From Mesorhizobium australicum WSM2073 (GTDB taxonomy: Bacteria > Pseudomonadota > Alphaproteobacteria > Rhizobiales > Rhizobiaceae), in the NCBI RefSeq assembly GCF_000230995.2, contig NC_019973.1, forward strand, positions 62,001-126,000: 64,000 bases of DNA, written 5' to 3'. Below are positions 1 through 9,164 of the stretch, in pieces. The notes under the pieces were generated by a model. It searched no databases and had not been told where the DNA came from. It saw only the letters and a list, made by a program, of their open reading frames with translations. A program made the translations under genes and the position numbers. Within the stretch, counting starts at the first letter, position 1. Each line of letters opens with the position of its first letter.

Positions 1-276
1 GTCGATGAACTCGGCCTTGGTGAAATCAGGATTTGTTTCGGAGGCCGCCTCCAGGAATTCGGCGATTTCCAGCACGATCGCGCGTTCGTCCCTTGAAAGC
101 GCCGACGTGCCGGCCTCGATCGACGGCCGATGCACGAAATCCTCGAACAGGTTGAAGTAGCCCTTGATGCCGACGAGATCGACACCGGCGTCGCAATCGG
201 CGAGGATTTCCAGAATCTCGTAGATCCTGTTGCGGATACGCTGCTCGATTAGTCTTTCGGACGGCTCGTCGATCAT
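1..276 (-). CDS. Conserved hypothetical protein, 3' end beyond the window
   Basis: An open minus-strand frame of 92 codons starts at ATG 276 and leaves the left edge without a stop. The product begins MIDEPSERLIEQ and is acidic and probably helical, with no signal peptide, membrane segment or motif I recognise. It lies 83 bp after ybaB on the same strand, so it may be the third gene of a dnaX-ybaB transcription unit. That slot is often held by recR in related bacteria, but this sequence does not look like RecR (no zinc finger or Toprim start). Function unknown. Confidence 0.6.
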   Translation of the reverse strand, partial: MIDEPSERLIEQRIRNRIYEILEILADCDAGVDLVGIKGYFNLFEDFVHRPSIEAGTSALSRDERAIVLEIAEFLEAASETNPDFTKAEFID

Positions 277-359
277 GGGCGCCGGTCTCTGCTTTCATGC
301 ATATCGTTGCCTGCCCACCCTCAGGGTCGAGCCCGTGGGCATGCTTTGGGCGACGTGCA

Positions 360-683
360 TCAGAAAGGCAGTTTCATTCCCGGGGGAATGGGCAGGCCGG
401 CGGTCAGCGCCTTGGTCTTTTCCTGCATGATCTGCTCGACCTTGGCCTTGGCGTCATTGTGCGCGGCAAGAATCAAATCCTCGAGGATTTCGACGTCGTC
501 CTCCTTGAACAAGGACGGGTCGATCTTCAGCGACTTGATATCGAATTTTCCGCTCAGCGTGACGCTGACCAGGCCGCCGCCAGCCTGGCCGAGGGCTTCG
601 ACCGTCGCAATCTCATCCTGCATGGCCTGGAACTTGGCCTGCATTTCCTTCGCCTTGCCCATCAGGCCGAGAAGATCTTTCAT
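360..683 (-). CDS. ybaB: YbaB/EbfC family nucleoid-associated protein
   Basis: The 107-residue product has the family's usual length and layout: a helical start ([17 protein letters not shown]), a Gly-rich turn followed by the beta strand [13 protein letters not shown], and a long helix with a short Pro/Gly tail. YbaB proteins bind DNA as dimers and are thought to help organise the nucleoid. The gene starts 31 bp after the dnaX stop with AAGGA upstream of ATG 683; dnaX-ybaB linkage is widespread in bacteria and supports the call. Confidence 0.93.
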   Translation of the reverse strand: MKDLLGLMGKAKEMQAKFQAMQDEIATVEALGQAGGGLVSVTLSGKFDIKSLKIDPSLFKEDDVEILEDLILAAHNDAKAKVEQIMQEKTKALTAGLPIPPGMKLPF

Positions 684-714
684 GGTCCGATCCTTTGCGG
701 ATTAGTGCTGGATA

Positions 715-2541
715 TCAGGGTTCGTCGTCATCGGCCGGCGGCTCGACCGGCATTTCGGCCTCGCTCGCGTCGGCGTCGGGCGTGTCGGGAATGCGCACAT
801 CGATGATCTTGGCGCCGGGAAAGCGGGCCAGGATGGAGGCCACGGTCGGGTCGTTCCTGGCATCGAGGAAAGCGTTTTCACGCTTCGTCGATTCCATCTC
901 GGCCAGCGTCTGGCCGCCCTCCTCCTTCGACAGCGACACCAGCCAGTGGCGGCCGGTCCAGGCGCGCAGCTTGGTCGTCAGGTCGTTGAGCAGCATCTTG
1001 GGCGCATCGTCGGTCAGGCTTACGTCGATGCGGCCCGGTTCGATGCGCACAAGACGAATGCAGCTCTTGATCAGCACCTTGAAGGCGATGTCGCGTTTCG
1101 CGTCGGCAAGGGCAACGATGTCGGCCAGCGATTTCAGCGGTACGGTTTGCACCTCCGGCGCCGGTTGCGGAGGCGCGACGAAGGCAGTCGGAGTAGGCGT
1201 GGCCTCGACCAGCCGCATGGTCTGCGCGCCGCCCGAGCCGCCAGGCATGCGCGCCTGCGCCACGGCGCTGGCGCCATTGCCGGGATTCACGGGGCCGGGG
1301 CTCATCGGCGCGCCGTTCGGGCGCGGCGCGGCGCCAGTTGCCGAGGCGCCGCTCTCCAGCGATCTCAGCGCCTCGTCCAATGTCGGGAGGTCGGCGGCAT
1401 GCGCCAGCCGGATCAACACCATTTCGGCGGCACTGACCGGCCTGTTGGAGGACTGCACCTCGGGAATGCCCTTGAGCAGCATCTGCCAGGTCCGCGACAG
1501 CACCCTGACCGACAACGCCCGGGCGAAATCGGCACCGCGCTGACGCTCGTCCTGCGACAGCGAGGCATCGTCCATCGCGGTCGGCACGAAGCGCAGTCTG
1601 GTGACGAGATGGTTGAACTCGGCAAGATCGGTGAGCACGGCGGCCGGATCGGCGCCGGTATCGTATTGCGCGCGAAACTCCCCAAGCGCTGCCGCCACAT
1701 CGCCCTTCATCACATGTTCGAACAGATCGACGATACGGGCGCGGTCGGCCAGCCCCAGCATGGCGCGCACGGCCTCGGCGCTGACCGAGCCGGCGCCATG
1801 GGCGATCGCCTGGTCGAGAATGGAGAGCGAATCGCGGGCGGAACCTTCCGCCGCGCGCGCGATCATCGCCAGCGCGTCGTCGTCGACCGAAATGCCTTCC
1901 TTGCCGGCGATCGAGGAGAGATGCGAGACGAGCGCGCCGGCGTCGATGCGCCTCAGGTCGAATCGCTGGCAGCGCGACAGGACGGTGATCGGAACCTTGC
2001 GGATCTCGGTGGTAGCGAAGATGAACTTGACGTGCGGCGGCGGCTCCTCCAGCGTCTTCAGCAGGCCATTGAAGGCCTGCGTCGACAGCATGTGCACTTC
2101 GTCGATGATGTAGACCTTGTAGCGGGCCGAGACCGGCGCGTAGCGCACGCGCTCGATGATGTCCCTGATGTCGTCGATGCCGGTGTGCGAAGCGGCGTCC
2201 ATCTCGATGACGTCGACATGGCGGCCTTCCATGATCGCCTGACAGTGCTCGCCAAGCACGGCGAGGTCGACCGAGGGCTGATCCGTGGTGGCGGTTTTAT
2301 AGTTCAGGGCACGCGCCAAAATGCGCGCGGTGGTGGTCTTGCCGACGCCGCGCACACCGGTCAGCATCCAGGCCTGGGCAATGCGGCCGGTGGCAAAGGC
2401 ATTGGTGAGGGTGCGCACCATCGGCTCCTGGCCGACGAGTTCGGAAAAATTCGACGGACGGTATTTGCGCGCCAGCACGCGATACGCGGCGGCCTTGCCC
2501 GTCGCCAGACTATCGGGGCCCGAATTTCCGGCTTCGCTCAT
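715..2541 (-). CDS. dnaX: DNA polymerase III subunit gamma/tau
   Basis: This 608-residue clamp-loader ATPase opens and loads the sliding clamp at replication forks. The AAA+ domain shows Walker A GVRGVGKTT (62-70), the DEVH box (147-150), sensor ATTE (176-179) and the SRC arginine motif (189-191). The Cys-rich zinc module that follows Walker A in E. coli DnaX is missing; only one Cys (C100) remains in that stretch. A Pro/Ala-rich linker (about 400-460) leads to a tau-type C-terminal domain ending in an acidic Pro-rich tail. I chose ATG 2541; an in-frame TTG at 2559 adds six residues. I see no obvious slippery frameshift site, so only tau may be made. Confidence 0.95.
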   Translation of the reverse strand: MSEAGNSGPDSLATGKAAAYRVLARKYRPSNFSELVGQEPMVRTLTNAFATGRIAQAWMLTGVRGVGKTTTARILARALNYKTATTDQPSVDLAVLGEHCQAIMEGRHVDVIEMDAASHTGIDDIRDIIERVRYAPVSARYKVYIIDEVHMLSTQAFNGLLKTLEEPPPHVKFIFATTEIRKVPITVLSRCQRFDLRRIDAGALVSHLSSIAGKEGISVDDDALAMIARAAEGSARDSLSILDQAIAHGAGSVSAEAVRAMLGLADRARIVDLFEHVMKGDVAAALGEFRAQYDTGADPAAVLTDLAEFNHLVTRLRFVPTAMDDASLSQDERQRGADFARALSVRVLSRTWQMLLKGIPEVQSSNRPVSAAEMVLIRLAHAADLPTLDEALRSLESGASATGAAPRPNGAPMSPGPVNPGNGASAVAQARMPGGSGGAQTMRLVEATPTPTAFVAPPQPAPEVQTVPLKSLADIVALADAKRDIAFKVLIKSCIRLVRIEPGRIDVSLTDDAPKMLLNDLTTKLRAWTGRHWLVSLSKEEGGQTLAEMESTKRENAFLDARNDPTVASILARFPGAKIIDVRIPDTPDADASEAEMPVEPPADDDEP

Positions 2542-2645
2542 TCGCCCGTTAAGCTCCAAAAGGCCGCGCCCACAGGCGCCGATTCCTGCGCATAGTCTCG
2601 CCCGCGCTGCAATGCGTCGTCAATGTCGCGAGGAGGGCCGATGAG

Positions 2646-2745
2646 GTGGGAGGCTGGAACAATGACCCGTTCCGGGCTCGTTAGGGCTGCTTCCTTCCGG
2701 ACCTGACCCGGTTGGCGAGTGGATCGTCCACCACCAACCTCCCGC
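2646..2745 (-). ncRNA. ffs: Signal recognition particle RNA (4.5S, small bacterial type)
   Basis: The minus strand carries the invariant SRP tip loop GTCCGGAAGGAAGCAGC. The ends pair: GGGAGG at 2738-2743 with CCTCCC at 2648-2653, giving a single long hairpin of about 100 nt, the expected size of bacterial 4.5S RNA. It works with Ffh in co-translational targeting of membrane proteins. It lies just upstream of dnaX on the same strand. Exact ends are estimated from the helix. Confidence 0.93.
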
Positions 2746-2886
2746 TGTCCATATCGGCAATTGCGCGACGAAATGCAAGTGCGCAGGCAAATCGGCACCG
2801 CGGACCACCAGATTCGCTTGCAGCACCGGTGCAGCCGCTCTAGCGTTCATGGTTTGAGGAAACCAAGAAAAGCAAGGGAAACGCCG

Positions 2887-3306
2887 ATGCTGCCGGGCCT
2901 GAAGGCCGGATTCACGCTGGATGCCCGGCTGGAGGCCGACAGCGAGCAATTGATGTGGCTGGGGCTGTGCGAATTGCGGGTGATGAACGACCGCCGTTGG
3001 CCATGGCTGCTCCTGGTCCCGCAGCGGCCGGGCGCGGAGGAGATCCACGACATGACGCCGCTCGACCAGGCGATGCTGACCTTCGAGACCAATATGGTGG
3101 CGCAGGCGCTGAAGAAGGTGAGCGGCTGCACCAAGATCAACACCGGTGCGCTCGGCAACATCGTGCGCCAACTGCATGTCCACATCATCGCACGGTCCGA
3201 GGGCGATCCCGGCTGGCCCGGCCCAGTCTGGGGGCATGGCCTGCGCGAGCCCTATCAGCGTTCCGACCTGCGCCGGTTTGCCGAAACGATAAGGGCAGCG
3301 CTATAA
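2887..3306 (+). CDS. HIT domain protein (histidine triad hydrolase)
   Basis: The 139-residue product is a compact HIT-family nucleotide hydrolase/transferase. The triad motif reads Q95-L-H97-V-H99-I-I: the first His of HxHxHxx is Gln, while the middle His, the nucleophile in this family, is kept. The segment CTKINTGALGN (81-91) matches the substrate loop of HIT proteins. ATG 2887 is the first start after the ffs promoter region and gives a normal length. The substrate cannot be deduced. Confidence 0.88.
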   Translation: MLPGLKAGFTLDARLEADSEQLMWLGLCELRVMNDRRWPWLLLVPQRPGAEEIHDMTPLDQAMLTFETNMVAQALKKVSGCTKINTGALGNIVRQLHVHIIARSEGDPGWPGPVWGHGLREPYQRSDLRRFAETIRAAL

Positions 3307-3356
3307 GCCTTGCCGTGTCCATCCCAAGCATGTCCATCCCCAACACCAGAGTCCAC

Positions 3357-4301
3357 ATGACCTTCCGCCTGTTTGACGCGCCCGTGCGCGAGCCGAGCCA
3401 GTTCGTCGGCTTTGCCGGCAACACGATCGACCGGCAATCCGAGAACCGCGCCGACGATTCGGTCGACAAGGCGCTGGCCGACCCGACGACGCGGCTGCTG
3501 TTGATGAATGGCGGCAGGCTCCTGCTGAAGCCCGGCGAGGGCGGCCGCCTCGACCCATGGTTCGGCATCGCCGAAAGCGAGCCCTTCAGCCCTTCGGTCG
3601 ACCAGGGCGTGCTGCTCGGCTTTTCCGAACAGGGGCCGGTGCTGGCGGTGCTGGCGGGCATCGATGCTGAACAGCTGCCCGAAACCGTCAAGGCGATCGA
3701 TTACCGCTCCGTCTATATGCAAGGGCTGATCGACGAGGCCGCCGCCGGCGCGGTGGCGCAGGGCGCCGCCCTGCTTGCCTGGCACGCCAGTCACCGCTTC
3801 TGCAGCAAATGCGGCACCCAATCGCAGATGCGGGCAGGCGGCTACAAGCGGCATTGCCCCAATTGCGGCACCGAGCATTTTCCGCGCACCGACCCGGTGG
3901 CGATCATGCTGACGACGACGCGGGAGAAATGCCTGCTCGGGCGCGGCCGGCATTTCGCGCCGGGCATGTATTCGGCGCTTGCCGGCTTCATCGAGCCGGG
4001 CGAGACGATCGAGGCGGCGGTGCGCCGCGAAACGCTGGAGGAGGCGGGCATCCGGCTCGGCCGCGTCGTCTACCACGCCAGCCAGCCCTGGCCGTTCCCC
4101 TATTCGCTGATGATCGGATGCTTCGGCGAGCCGCTCAACGAGGACATCCAGGCCGATCTCGACGAACTGGAGGACTGCCGCTGGTTTTTGCGCGACGAGG
4201 TGCGCCTGATGCTGGACCGAACGCACCCCGACAATCTGGTCACGCCGCCGAAAGGCGCCATCGCGCACCACCTCATCCGCGCCTGGGTCGACAGCGAATA
4301 A
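3357..4301 (+). CDS. nudC: NAD(+)/NADH diphosphatase (NudC type)
   Basis: The 314-residue protein hydrolyses NAD(H) to NMN(H) and AMP, and NudC can also remove NAD caps from RNA. A four-Cys zinc ribbon (C149, C152, C167, C170) precedes a full Nudix box starting GFIEPGETIEAAVRRE (210-232). The family signature SQPWPFPYS (242-250) separates NudC from other Nudix enzymes. ATG 3357 is preferred because homology starts near MTFRLFD; ATG 3330 would add nine residues. It follows the HIT gene by about 50 bp, so the two nucleotide hydrolases may share a transcript. Confidence 0.94.
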   Translation: MTFRLFDAPVREPSQFVGFAGNTIDRQSENRADDSVDKALADPTTRLLLMNGGRLLLKPGEGGRLDPWFGIAESEPFSPSVDQGVLLGFSEQGPVLAVLAGIDAEQLPETVKAIDYRSVYMQGLIDEAAAGAVAQGAALLAWHASHRFCSKCGTQSQMRAGGYKRHCPNCGTEHFPRTDPVAIMLTTTREKCLLGRGRHFAPGMYSALAGFIEPGETIEAAVRRETLEEAGIRLGRVVYHASQPWPFPYSLMIGCFGEPLNEDIQADLDELEDCRWFLRDEVRLMLDRTHPDNLVTPPKGAIAHHLIRAWVDSE

Positions 4302-4331
4302 CGAATATCGAAGTCATTGCAGGAGAGACAA

Positions 4332-4631
4332 ATGATCCGTCACACCGTCGTCTTCACGCTGAAGCACCCACCGCATTCGCTGGAGGAAAAGCGGTTCCTC
4401 GTCGACGCCAGGAAAATCCTCTCGGCGATCCGGGGCGTCACGCATTTCGAGCAATTGCGGCAGGTCAGCCCGAAGAACGACTATCAGTTCGGCTTCTCGA
4501 TGGAGTTCGCCGACCAGGCCGCCTACACCAGGTACAACGACCATCCCGACCATGTCGCCTTCGTGCGCGACCGCTGGGTGCCGGAAGTCGAGACCTTCAT
4601 GGAGATCGACTACGTGCCGTTGGGCTGGTAG
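4332..4631 (+). CDS. Dabb family protein (stress-responsive alpha/beta barrel)
   Basis: The 99-residue product has the Dabb pattern: a start MIRHTVVFTLK, a central FEQLRQVSPKN and an ending with YNDHPDHVAFVRD. Dabb proteins are small dimeric ferredoxin-like barrels; most bacterial members have no assigned reaction. ATG 4332 has AGGAGA seven bases upstream, better than an earlier in-frame start at 4317. It ends two bases from the pheA stop on the opposite strand. Confidence 0.85.
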   Translation: MIRHTVVFTLKHPPHSLEEKRFLVDARKILSAIRGVTHFEQLRQVSPKNDYQFGFSMEFADQAAYTRYNDHPDHVAFVRDRWVPEVETFMEIDYVPLGW

Positions 4632-4632
4632 C

Positions 4633-5496
4633 TCAATCCGCCACCTTCCACTGCTCGCGTGACTCGCTCGCTGGATAGACACCGAGGATCCGCACTTCGC
4701 GCGAGAAGAACCGCAGCTCGTCGAGCGCCAGCTTGACCAGCGGATCGTCGGGGTGGCCCTCGATGTCGGCGTAGAACAGCGTCGCCGTGAAGGCGCCGAG
4801 CTGGTAGCTTTCCAGCTTTGTCATGTTGATGCCGTTGGTGGCGAAGCCGCCCATGGCCTTGTAGAGCGCGGCCGGCACGTTACGGACGCGAAAGATGAAG
4901 GTCGTCATCATCTTGACGTCGGGTGACGGGCGCTCGGCCCATTGCTTGCTTTTGGTCAGGACGACGAAGCGGGTGACGTTGCTGTCGGTGTCCTCGACAT
5001 TCTCCTCGATGATGTCGAGCCCGTAGAGCGTCGCTGCCAGCGCCGGCGACAGCGCGGCCATGGTGCGGTCCTTGACCTCGGAGACCATCTTGGCGGCGCC
5101 CGCCGTGTCGCCGGCGACCACTCCCTTCCACCCGTTCTTGCGGATGTATTTGCGGCATTGGCCGAGGGCGTGGATGTGGGTGTGCACGGTCTTGATCTCG
5201 TCGCGCCTGACGCCCGGCAGCACCATCAGCTGGAAATGGATCGGCAGGAAATATTCGCCGACGATGTGCAGCTTCGATTCCGGCAGAAGGTGGTGGATGT
5301 CGGCGACGCGCCCGGCGATGGTGTTCTCGATCGGGATCATGGCAAGATCGGCCTTGCCGGTCTCCACGGCATTGAACGCGTCCTCGAAGGTCGGGCACGG
5401 CAACGGCTCCATAGAGGGATAGACGTTGCGGCTGGCGGTGTCGGAATTGGCGCCGGGCTCGCCCTGGAAGGATATTCTATTGGTCTTTTCAGGCAT
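4633..5496 (-). CDS. pheA: Prephenate dehydratase
   Basis: The 287-residue monofunctional enzyme converts prephenate to phenylpyruvate in phenylalanine synthesis. It shows the catalytic SNVTRF motif (172-177), two periplasmic-binding-like lobes and a C-terminal ACT domain (about 197-275) for feedback by phenylalanine. In the ACT site the usual ESRP is ESYQ (229-232), a variation also common in this clade, so sensitivity may differ from E. coli. It lacks a fused chorismate mutase. The gene starts nine bases after kdsB and is probably co-transcribed with it. Confidence 0.94.
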   Translation of the reverse strand: MPEKTNRISFQGEPGANSDTASRNVYPSMEPLPCPTFEDAFNAVETGKADLAMIPIENTIAGRVADIHHLLPESKLHIVGEYFLPIHFQLMVLPGVRRDEIKTVHTHIHALGQCRKYIRKNGWKGVVAGDTAGAAKMVSEVKDRTMAALSPALAATLYGLDIIEENVEDTDSNVTRFVVLTKSKQWAERPSPDVKMMTTFIFRVRNVPAALYKAMGGFATNGINMTKLESYQLGAFTATLFYADIEGHPDDPLVKLALDELRFFSREVRILGVYPASESREQWKVAD

Positions 5497-5505
5497 GCTG
5501 ATATC

Positions 5506-6234
5506 TCAGTTGGAAAGGATTTGCCTGGCACGGTCCAGGTCTTCAGGGGTGTCGACGCCAAGCGGCAGCGACTGCACGATCTCGGCGTCGATGCGCATGC
5601 CGGCTTCCAGGGCCCGCAGCTGCTCCAGCCGCTCGCGGCGCTCAAGCGGCGACGGCTTCAGCGCGACGAAACGCTCGAGTGCCGCGCGTCGATAGGCGTA
5701 GAGGCCGACATGGTGATAGAGCGGCCCCTCGCCCCAGGGTGCCGTGGCGCGGGTGAAGTAAAGCGCCCGCAACCGCGTGCCGGTGAGCGGCGACCCGACG
5801 ATCTTGACGACGTTAGGATTGGTCTTTTCCCCCTCGCGGACGATCTCGACGCCGAGCGTGGCGATATCCACCGAAGGGTCGTCGAACGGCTTGAGCGAGG
5901 CTGCGATGATGCCGGGATCGATGGTCGGCAGGTCGCCCTGCACATTGACGATCGTTTCGACCTTGCCCAAGGGATCAAGAGCGATCAACGCCTCGTGGAT
6001 GCGATCCGAACCCGACTCATGATCCATGCGCGTCATCACGGCCTCGAAACCATGCGCCCGCACCGCTTCGGCCACGCTTTGCGTGTCGGTCGCCACCACC
6101 ACCCGGCCAAGCCCGGCCTCGGCCGCGCGGCGCGCCACATGAACGATCATCGGCGCGCCCGATATGTCGGCCAGCGGCTTGCCCGGCAGGCGTGTCGAGG
6201 CCATGCGGGCCGGGATCAGGATCAAGGTGGACAT
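5506..6234 (-). CDS. kdsB: 3-deoxy-manno-octulosonate cytidylyltransferase
   Basis: The 242-residue enzyme activates Kdo as CMP-Kdo for lipopolysaccharide inner core. The nucleotide-binding start [15 protein letters not shown] (7-21), VNVQGDLP and the middle DHESGSDRI are characteristic. An upstream in-frame start at 6324 would add 30 unrelated residues; ATG 6234 gives the canonical [10 protein letters not shown] beginning. It is the first gene of a kdsB-pheA unit, divergent from the cytochrome gene across about 190 bp that must hold both promoters. Confidence 0.94.
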   Translation of the reverse strand: MSTLILIPARMASTRLPGKPLADISGAPMIVHVARRAAEAGLGRVVVATDTQSVAEAVRAHGFEAVMTRMDHESGSDRIHEALIALDPLGKVETIVNVQGDLPTIDPGIIAASLKPFDDPSVDIATLGVEIVREGEKTNPNVVKIVGSPLTGTRLRALYFTRATAPWGEGPLYHHVGLYAYRRAALERFVALKPSPLERRERLEQLRALEAGMRIDAEIVQSLPLGVDTPEDLDRARQILSN

Positions 6235-6427
6235 CGGTCTGGCAAGGCGTTCGAAAAGAGGAGGGGAAAAGTGGCAAAAGGTCTCACTGGAAGCGCCCTT
6301 ATAGGTGTTGCAACGCCCGAGCAAAAGACCTAGTTTCCGCCCGATTTGACCGGCTCTGGAGGGCTGGTCTCGATACCGACGGACGGAGTGGACGGATCAG
6401 TCCGCCGGAAAAGGGAGCAAGGGGCGT

Positions 6428-7123
6428 ATGGATTCCAACGAAGTCAACAAGCTGCTCGCCGGATTGCTCGGAACCGTTTTCGTCGTTTTCTCCGTCGGCC
6501 TGGTGTCTGACGCGCTGTTTGCCTCGCCCGCTCCGGAAAAACCAGGCTTCGCCATCGAGGCCGCCGAGCCGGCAGAGGGCGGCCCTGCAACGCCGGCCGC
6601 CGCGGCCAAGCCGATCGCCGATCTGCTGGCCACCGCCAATGTCGAGGCGGGTGCCGCCGTGTTCAAGAAGTGCCAGGCCTGCCATTCCGGCGAAAAGGGC
6701 GGCCCAAACAAGGTCGGCCCCGATCTGTGGGACCTCGTCGACCGCCCGGTCGCCGAACATGAAGGCTTCGCCTATTCGGCCGGCATGAAGGAATTCTCCA
6801 AGGGCGGCACGGAGAAGTGGACCTATGACAACATCAACCACTTCATCACCTCGCCAAAGAAATTCGTGAAGGGAACGGCCATGGGCTTTGCCGGCCTGCC
6901 CAAGGACGAGGACCGTGCCAACGTTATCGCCTATTTGCGCACGCTGTCGGACAATCCCAAGCCGCTGCCAGCACCGGGCGCCGCCGCAGACGCCTCCGCG
7001 CCCGCCAAGCCGGCCGATGGAGCCGCCCCGGCGAAGCCGGCCGACGGCGCCGCACCGGCCAAGCCTGCGGCACCTGCCGCTCCGGCAGCACCAGCTCCTG
7101 CTGCACCGGCGCCCGCTAAATAA
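6428..7123 (+). CDS. Membrane-anchored class I cytochrome c (CycM-like)
   Basis: The 231-residue protein has an uncleaved N-terminal anchor (about 9-30), a periplasmic class I haem domain with CQACH at 82-86, and the axial Met in GTAMGF (M152). The closest described type is CycM of rhizobia, which passes electrons from the bc1 complex to aa3 oxidase. After residue 180 comes a low-complexity Ala/Pro/Lys tail with repeats of the type AKPADGAAP, probably a flexible periplasmic linker. ATG 6428 has AAGGGG upstream. A strong terminator follows, so it is likely monocistronic. Confidence 0.9.
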   Translation: MDSNEVNKLLAGLLGTVFVVFSVGLVSDALFASPAPEKPGFAIEAAEPAEGGPATPAAAAKPIADLLATANVEAGAAVFKKCQACHSGEKGGPNKVGPDLWDLVDRPVAEHEGFAYSAGMKEFSKGGTEKWTYDNINHFITSPKKFVKGTAMGFAGLPKDEDRANVIAYLRTLSDNPKPLPAPGAAADASAPAKPADGAAPAKPADGAAPAKPAAPAAPAAPAPAAPAPAK

Positions 7124-7148
7124 CCTGATTATTATCGCGACGATCTTG

Positions 7149-7176
7149 AAAAAGCCGGGTTCAGCCCGGCTTTTTG
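7149..7176 (+). terminator. Rho-independent terminator of the cytochrome c gene
   Basis: An 11-bp perfect stem (7149-7159 with 7165-7175) with a five-base loop ends in a run of T. It starts 25 bp after the cytochrome c stop. The A/T ends make it potentially active in both directions. Confidence 0.92.
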
Positions 7177-7289
7177 TTGGGAAAATGCCTGATGCGGCGA
7201 CAAAGCCGCGCATGGCGGTTTTCATGAGCGTCAAATCATCTAGGATCGCCCTTCTGGATGAGCTGGCACGCATAGCGAGAGGATAATGC

Positions 7290-9164
7290 ATGACGGTTGG
7301 CCGAACGCTTCTGAGGTCGATGCTGGTCGTGGCCCTGCTGGCGGCGGGGTTGCAGGCGACCCGGGCTGACGAGTGGCGGACCACCTCATCGCTGATCGGC
7401 GACTCCAAATATGGCGCCAACTTCCAGCACTATGACTACGTCAATCCAAACGCGCCGAAAGGCGGAACGCTGAATTCGGTGGAACTCGGCACCTTCGATA
7501 GTTTCAACCCGTTCATCGCACGCGGCACCCCCGCCGCGGGATTGAACTATCAGGGTGGGCTGCTCTACCAGTCGCTGATGGCCAAATCCCTAGACGAGGG
7601 TAGCGTCAATCACCCCGAGATCGCCGAAGCCTATAAGTATCCGGCTGATTTTTCATCCGCGACTTACCGACTCGACCCGCGTGCCAGATGGCATGATGGC
7701 CAACCGATCACCGCGGATGACGTGGTTTGGTCATTCAACTTCCTCAAAAAGGAAAGCCCGCAGTTCAACCATTATTTCGCCAACGTCACCGACGCTGTCG
7801 CGGTGTCTGATCGGGAAGTGGAATTTCGGTTCAATCAAAAGGGAAATCGGGAGCTGCCGCTGATTATGGCGGACGTCGTAGTGCTGCCGAAACACTGGTG
7901 GGAAGGCACCGACGCCAGCGGAAAAAAGCGTGATATCACCAAGCCAAGTCTCGAGATCCCGCTCGGCTCTGGCCCCTACCAGATCGAGAGCTTCAAACCC
8001 GGCTCGGAAGTCGTCTGGCGGCGGGTTCCCGACTTTTGGGCGGCCGATCTCGGCATCAATGTTGGACGCAACAATATCGATGTTCGACGCTATACTTACA
8101 TTCTCGACGACAATGCCGCGTGGCAAGCTTTCACCAAGGGCGGGTACGAAGACATCCACTCTGAAAACAGCGCGCGCCTATGGATGACGCGCTACAATTT
8201 TCCGGCTCTCGGAGCCGGCGACGTGATCAAGCGGGAATTCAAGGCAACGTCCCTCGCTTCGATGCAAGGCTTCATCATGAACACGCGTCGCGCGAAGTTC
8301 CAGGATCGACGCGTGCGCGAGGCGCTCGGCTATGCCTTCGATTTTGAAACCTTGAACCGCACCCAGTCCTTCGGTCTCAACACCCGTGCCAACAGCTATT
8401 TCATGGGCAGTGACCTTGCCTCAAGCGGCCTTCCGCAAGGCAAGGAACTGGAGATACTCAATCCATATAAGGACAAACTGCCGCCGGAACTGTTTACCCA
8501 GGAATTCAAACCTCCGGTCTTCGATAGCCCGCAGGCGGAGCGGCAGAATTTACGCAAAGCGATCGACCTGTTTGCGGCAGCCGGCTGGAGAATCCAGAAT
8601 GGCCAGATGACCAATGAGAAAAGCGGGGAGCCTTTCACCATCGAGATTCTGGGGTTCGATCAAGGCGCCGAAACAACCGTCAATCCGTTCGTGACCATGT
8701 TGCGAAAGATCGGGGTCGCTGCGTCGTTCAGGATCGTCGATACCAGCCAATACATCGCTCGACTCAATGATTTCGACTACGACATGATAACGTCTCGGCT
8801 GTCGCAATCGGATTCGCCGGGCAACGAGCAACGTGAATTCTGGAGTTCAAAGGCTGCCGATACGCCGGGCTCGCGAAATTACTCGGGGATCAAGAATCCG
8901 GTGGTGGATGCACTGGTTGAGCGCGTTATCTTCGCGACTGATCGTGACGACCTGCTCGCCGCTACCCATGCACTCGACCGCGTTTTGTTGTGGAATTTTT
9001 ATCTCGTCCCGCAATTCACCCGGTCCGTGGTCTGGCTGGCCTATTGGGACAAGTTCGGCATTCCGGAAAACCAGCCGACTTACCTGGGCCCGGATCTCGA
9101 TTCCTGGTGGATTGATCCTAAGAAAGAAGCTGCGCTGGCGGCCAAGTACAAGGGTCTGAATTGA
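7290..9164 (+). CDS. YejA-like extracellular solute-binding protein, first copy
   Basis: The 624-residue family 5 binding protein has a Sec signal peptide (about 1-26, ending ATRA) and YejA hallmarks: NAPKGGTLNSVE near the start, RWHDGQPITADDVVWSF in lobe I and GSGPYQIESFKPG. It should capture peptides in the periplasm and deliver them to the YejBEF complex encoded downstream. The start ATG 7290 is preceded by GAGAGGA. Its stop overlaps the next start by one base. Codon use looks slightly less GC-rich than its neighbour, which may mean a separate history. Confidence 0.92.
   Translation: MTVGRTLLRSMLVVALLAAGLQATRADEWRTTSSLIGDSKYGANFQHYDYVNPNAPKGGTLNSVELGTFDSFNPFIARGTPAAGLNYQGGLLYQSLMAKSLDEGSVNHPEIAEAYKYPADFSSATYRLDPRARWHDGQPITADDVVWSFNFLKKESPQFNHYFANVTDAVAVSDREVEFRFNQKGNRELPLIMADVVVLPKHWWEGTDASGKKRDITKPSLEIPLGSGPYQIESFKPGSEVVWRRVPDFWAADLGINVGRNNIDVRRYTYILDDNAAWQAFTKGGYEDIHSENSARLWMTRYNFPALGAGDVIKREFKATSLASMQGFIMNTRRAKFQDRRVREALGYAFDFETLNRTQSFGLNTRANSYFMGSDLASSGLPQGKELEILNPYKDKLPPELFTQEFKPPVFDSPQAERQNLRKAIDLFAAAGWRIQNGQMTNEKSGEPFTIEILGFDQGAETTVNPFVTMLRKIGVAASFRIVDTSQYIARLNDFDYDMITSRLSQSDSPGNEQREFWSSKAADTPGSRNYSGIKNPVVDALVERVIFATDRDDLLAATHALDRVLLWNFYLVPQFTRSVVWLAYWDKFGIPENQPTYLGPDLDSWWIDPKKEAALAAKYKGLN

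Noticed and set aside
1..276. Calling the partial gene recR
   Set aside because: recR often follows ybaB, but the visible 92 residues lack the helix-hairpin-helix and zinc-finger features of RecR.
946..2595. A 549-codon open frame on the plus strand
   Set aside because: It lies wholly opposite dnaX, has a His/Arg/Asp-rich composition typical of antisense frames in GC-rich genes, and no recognisable domain.
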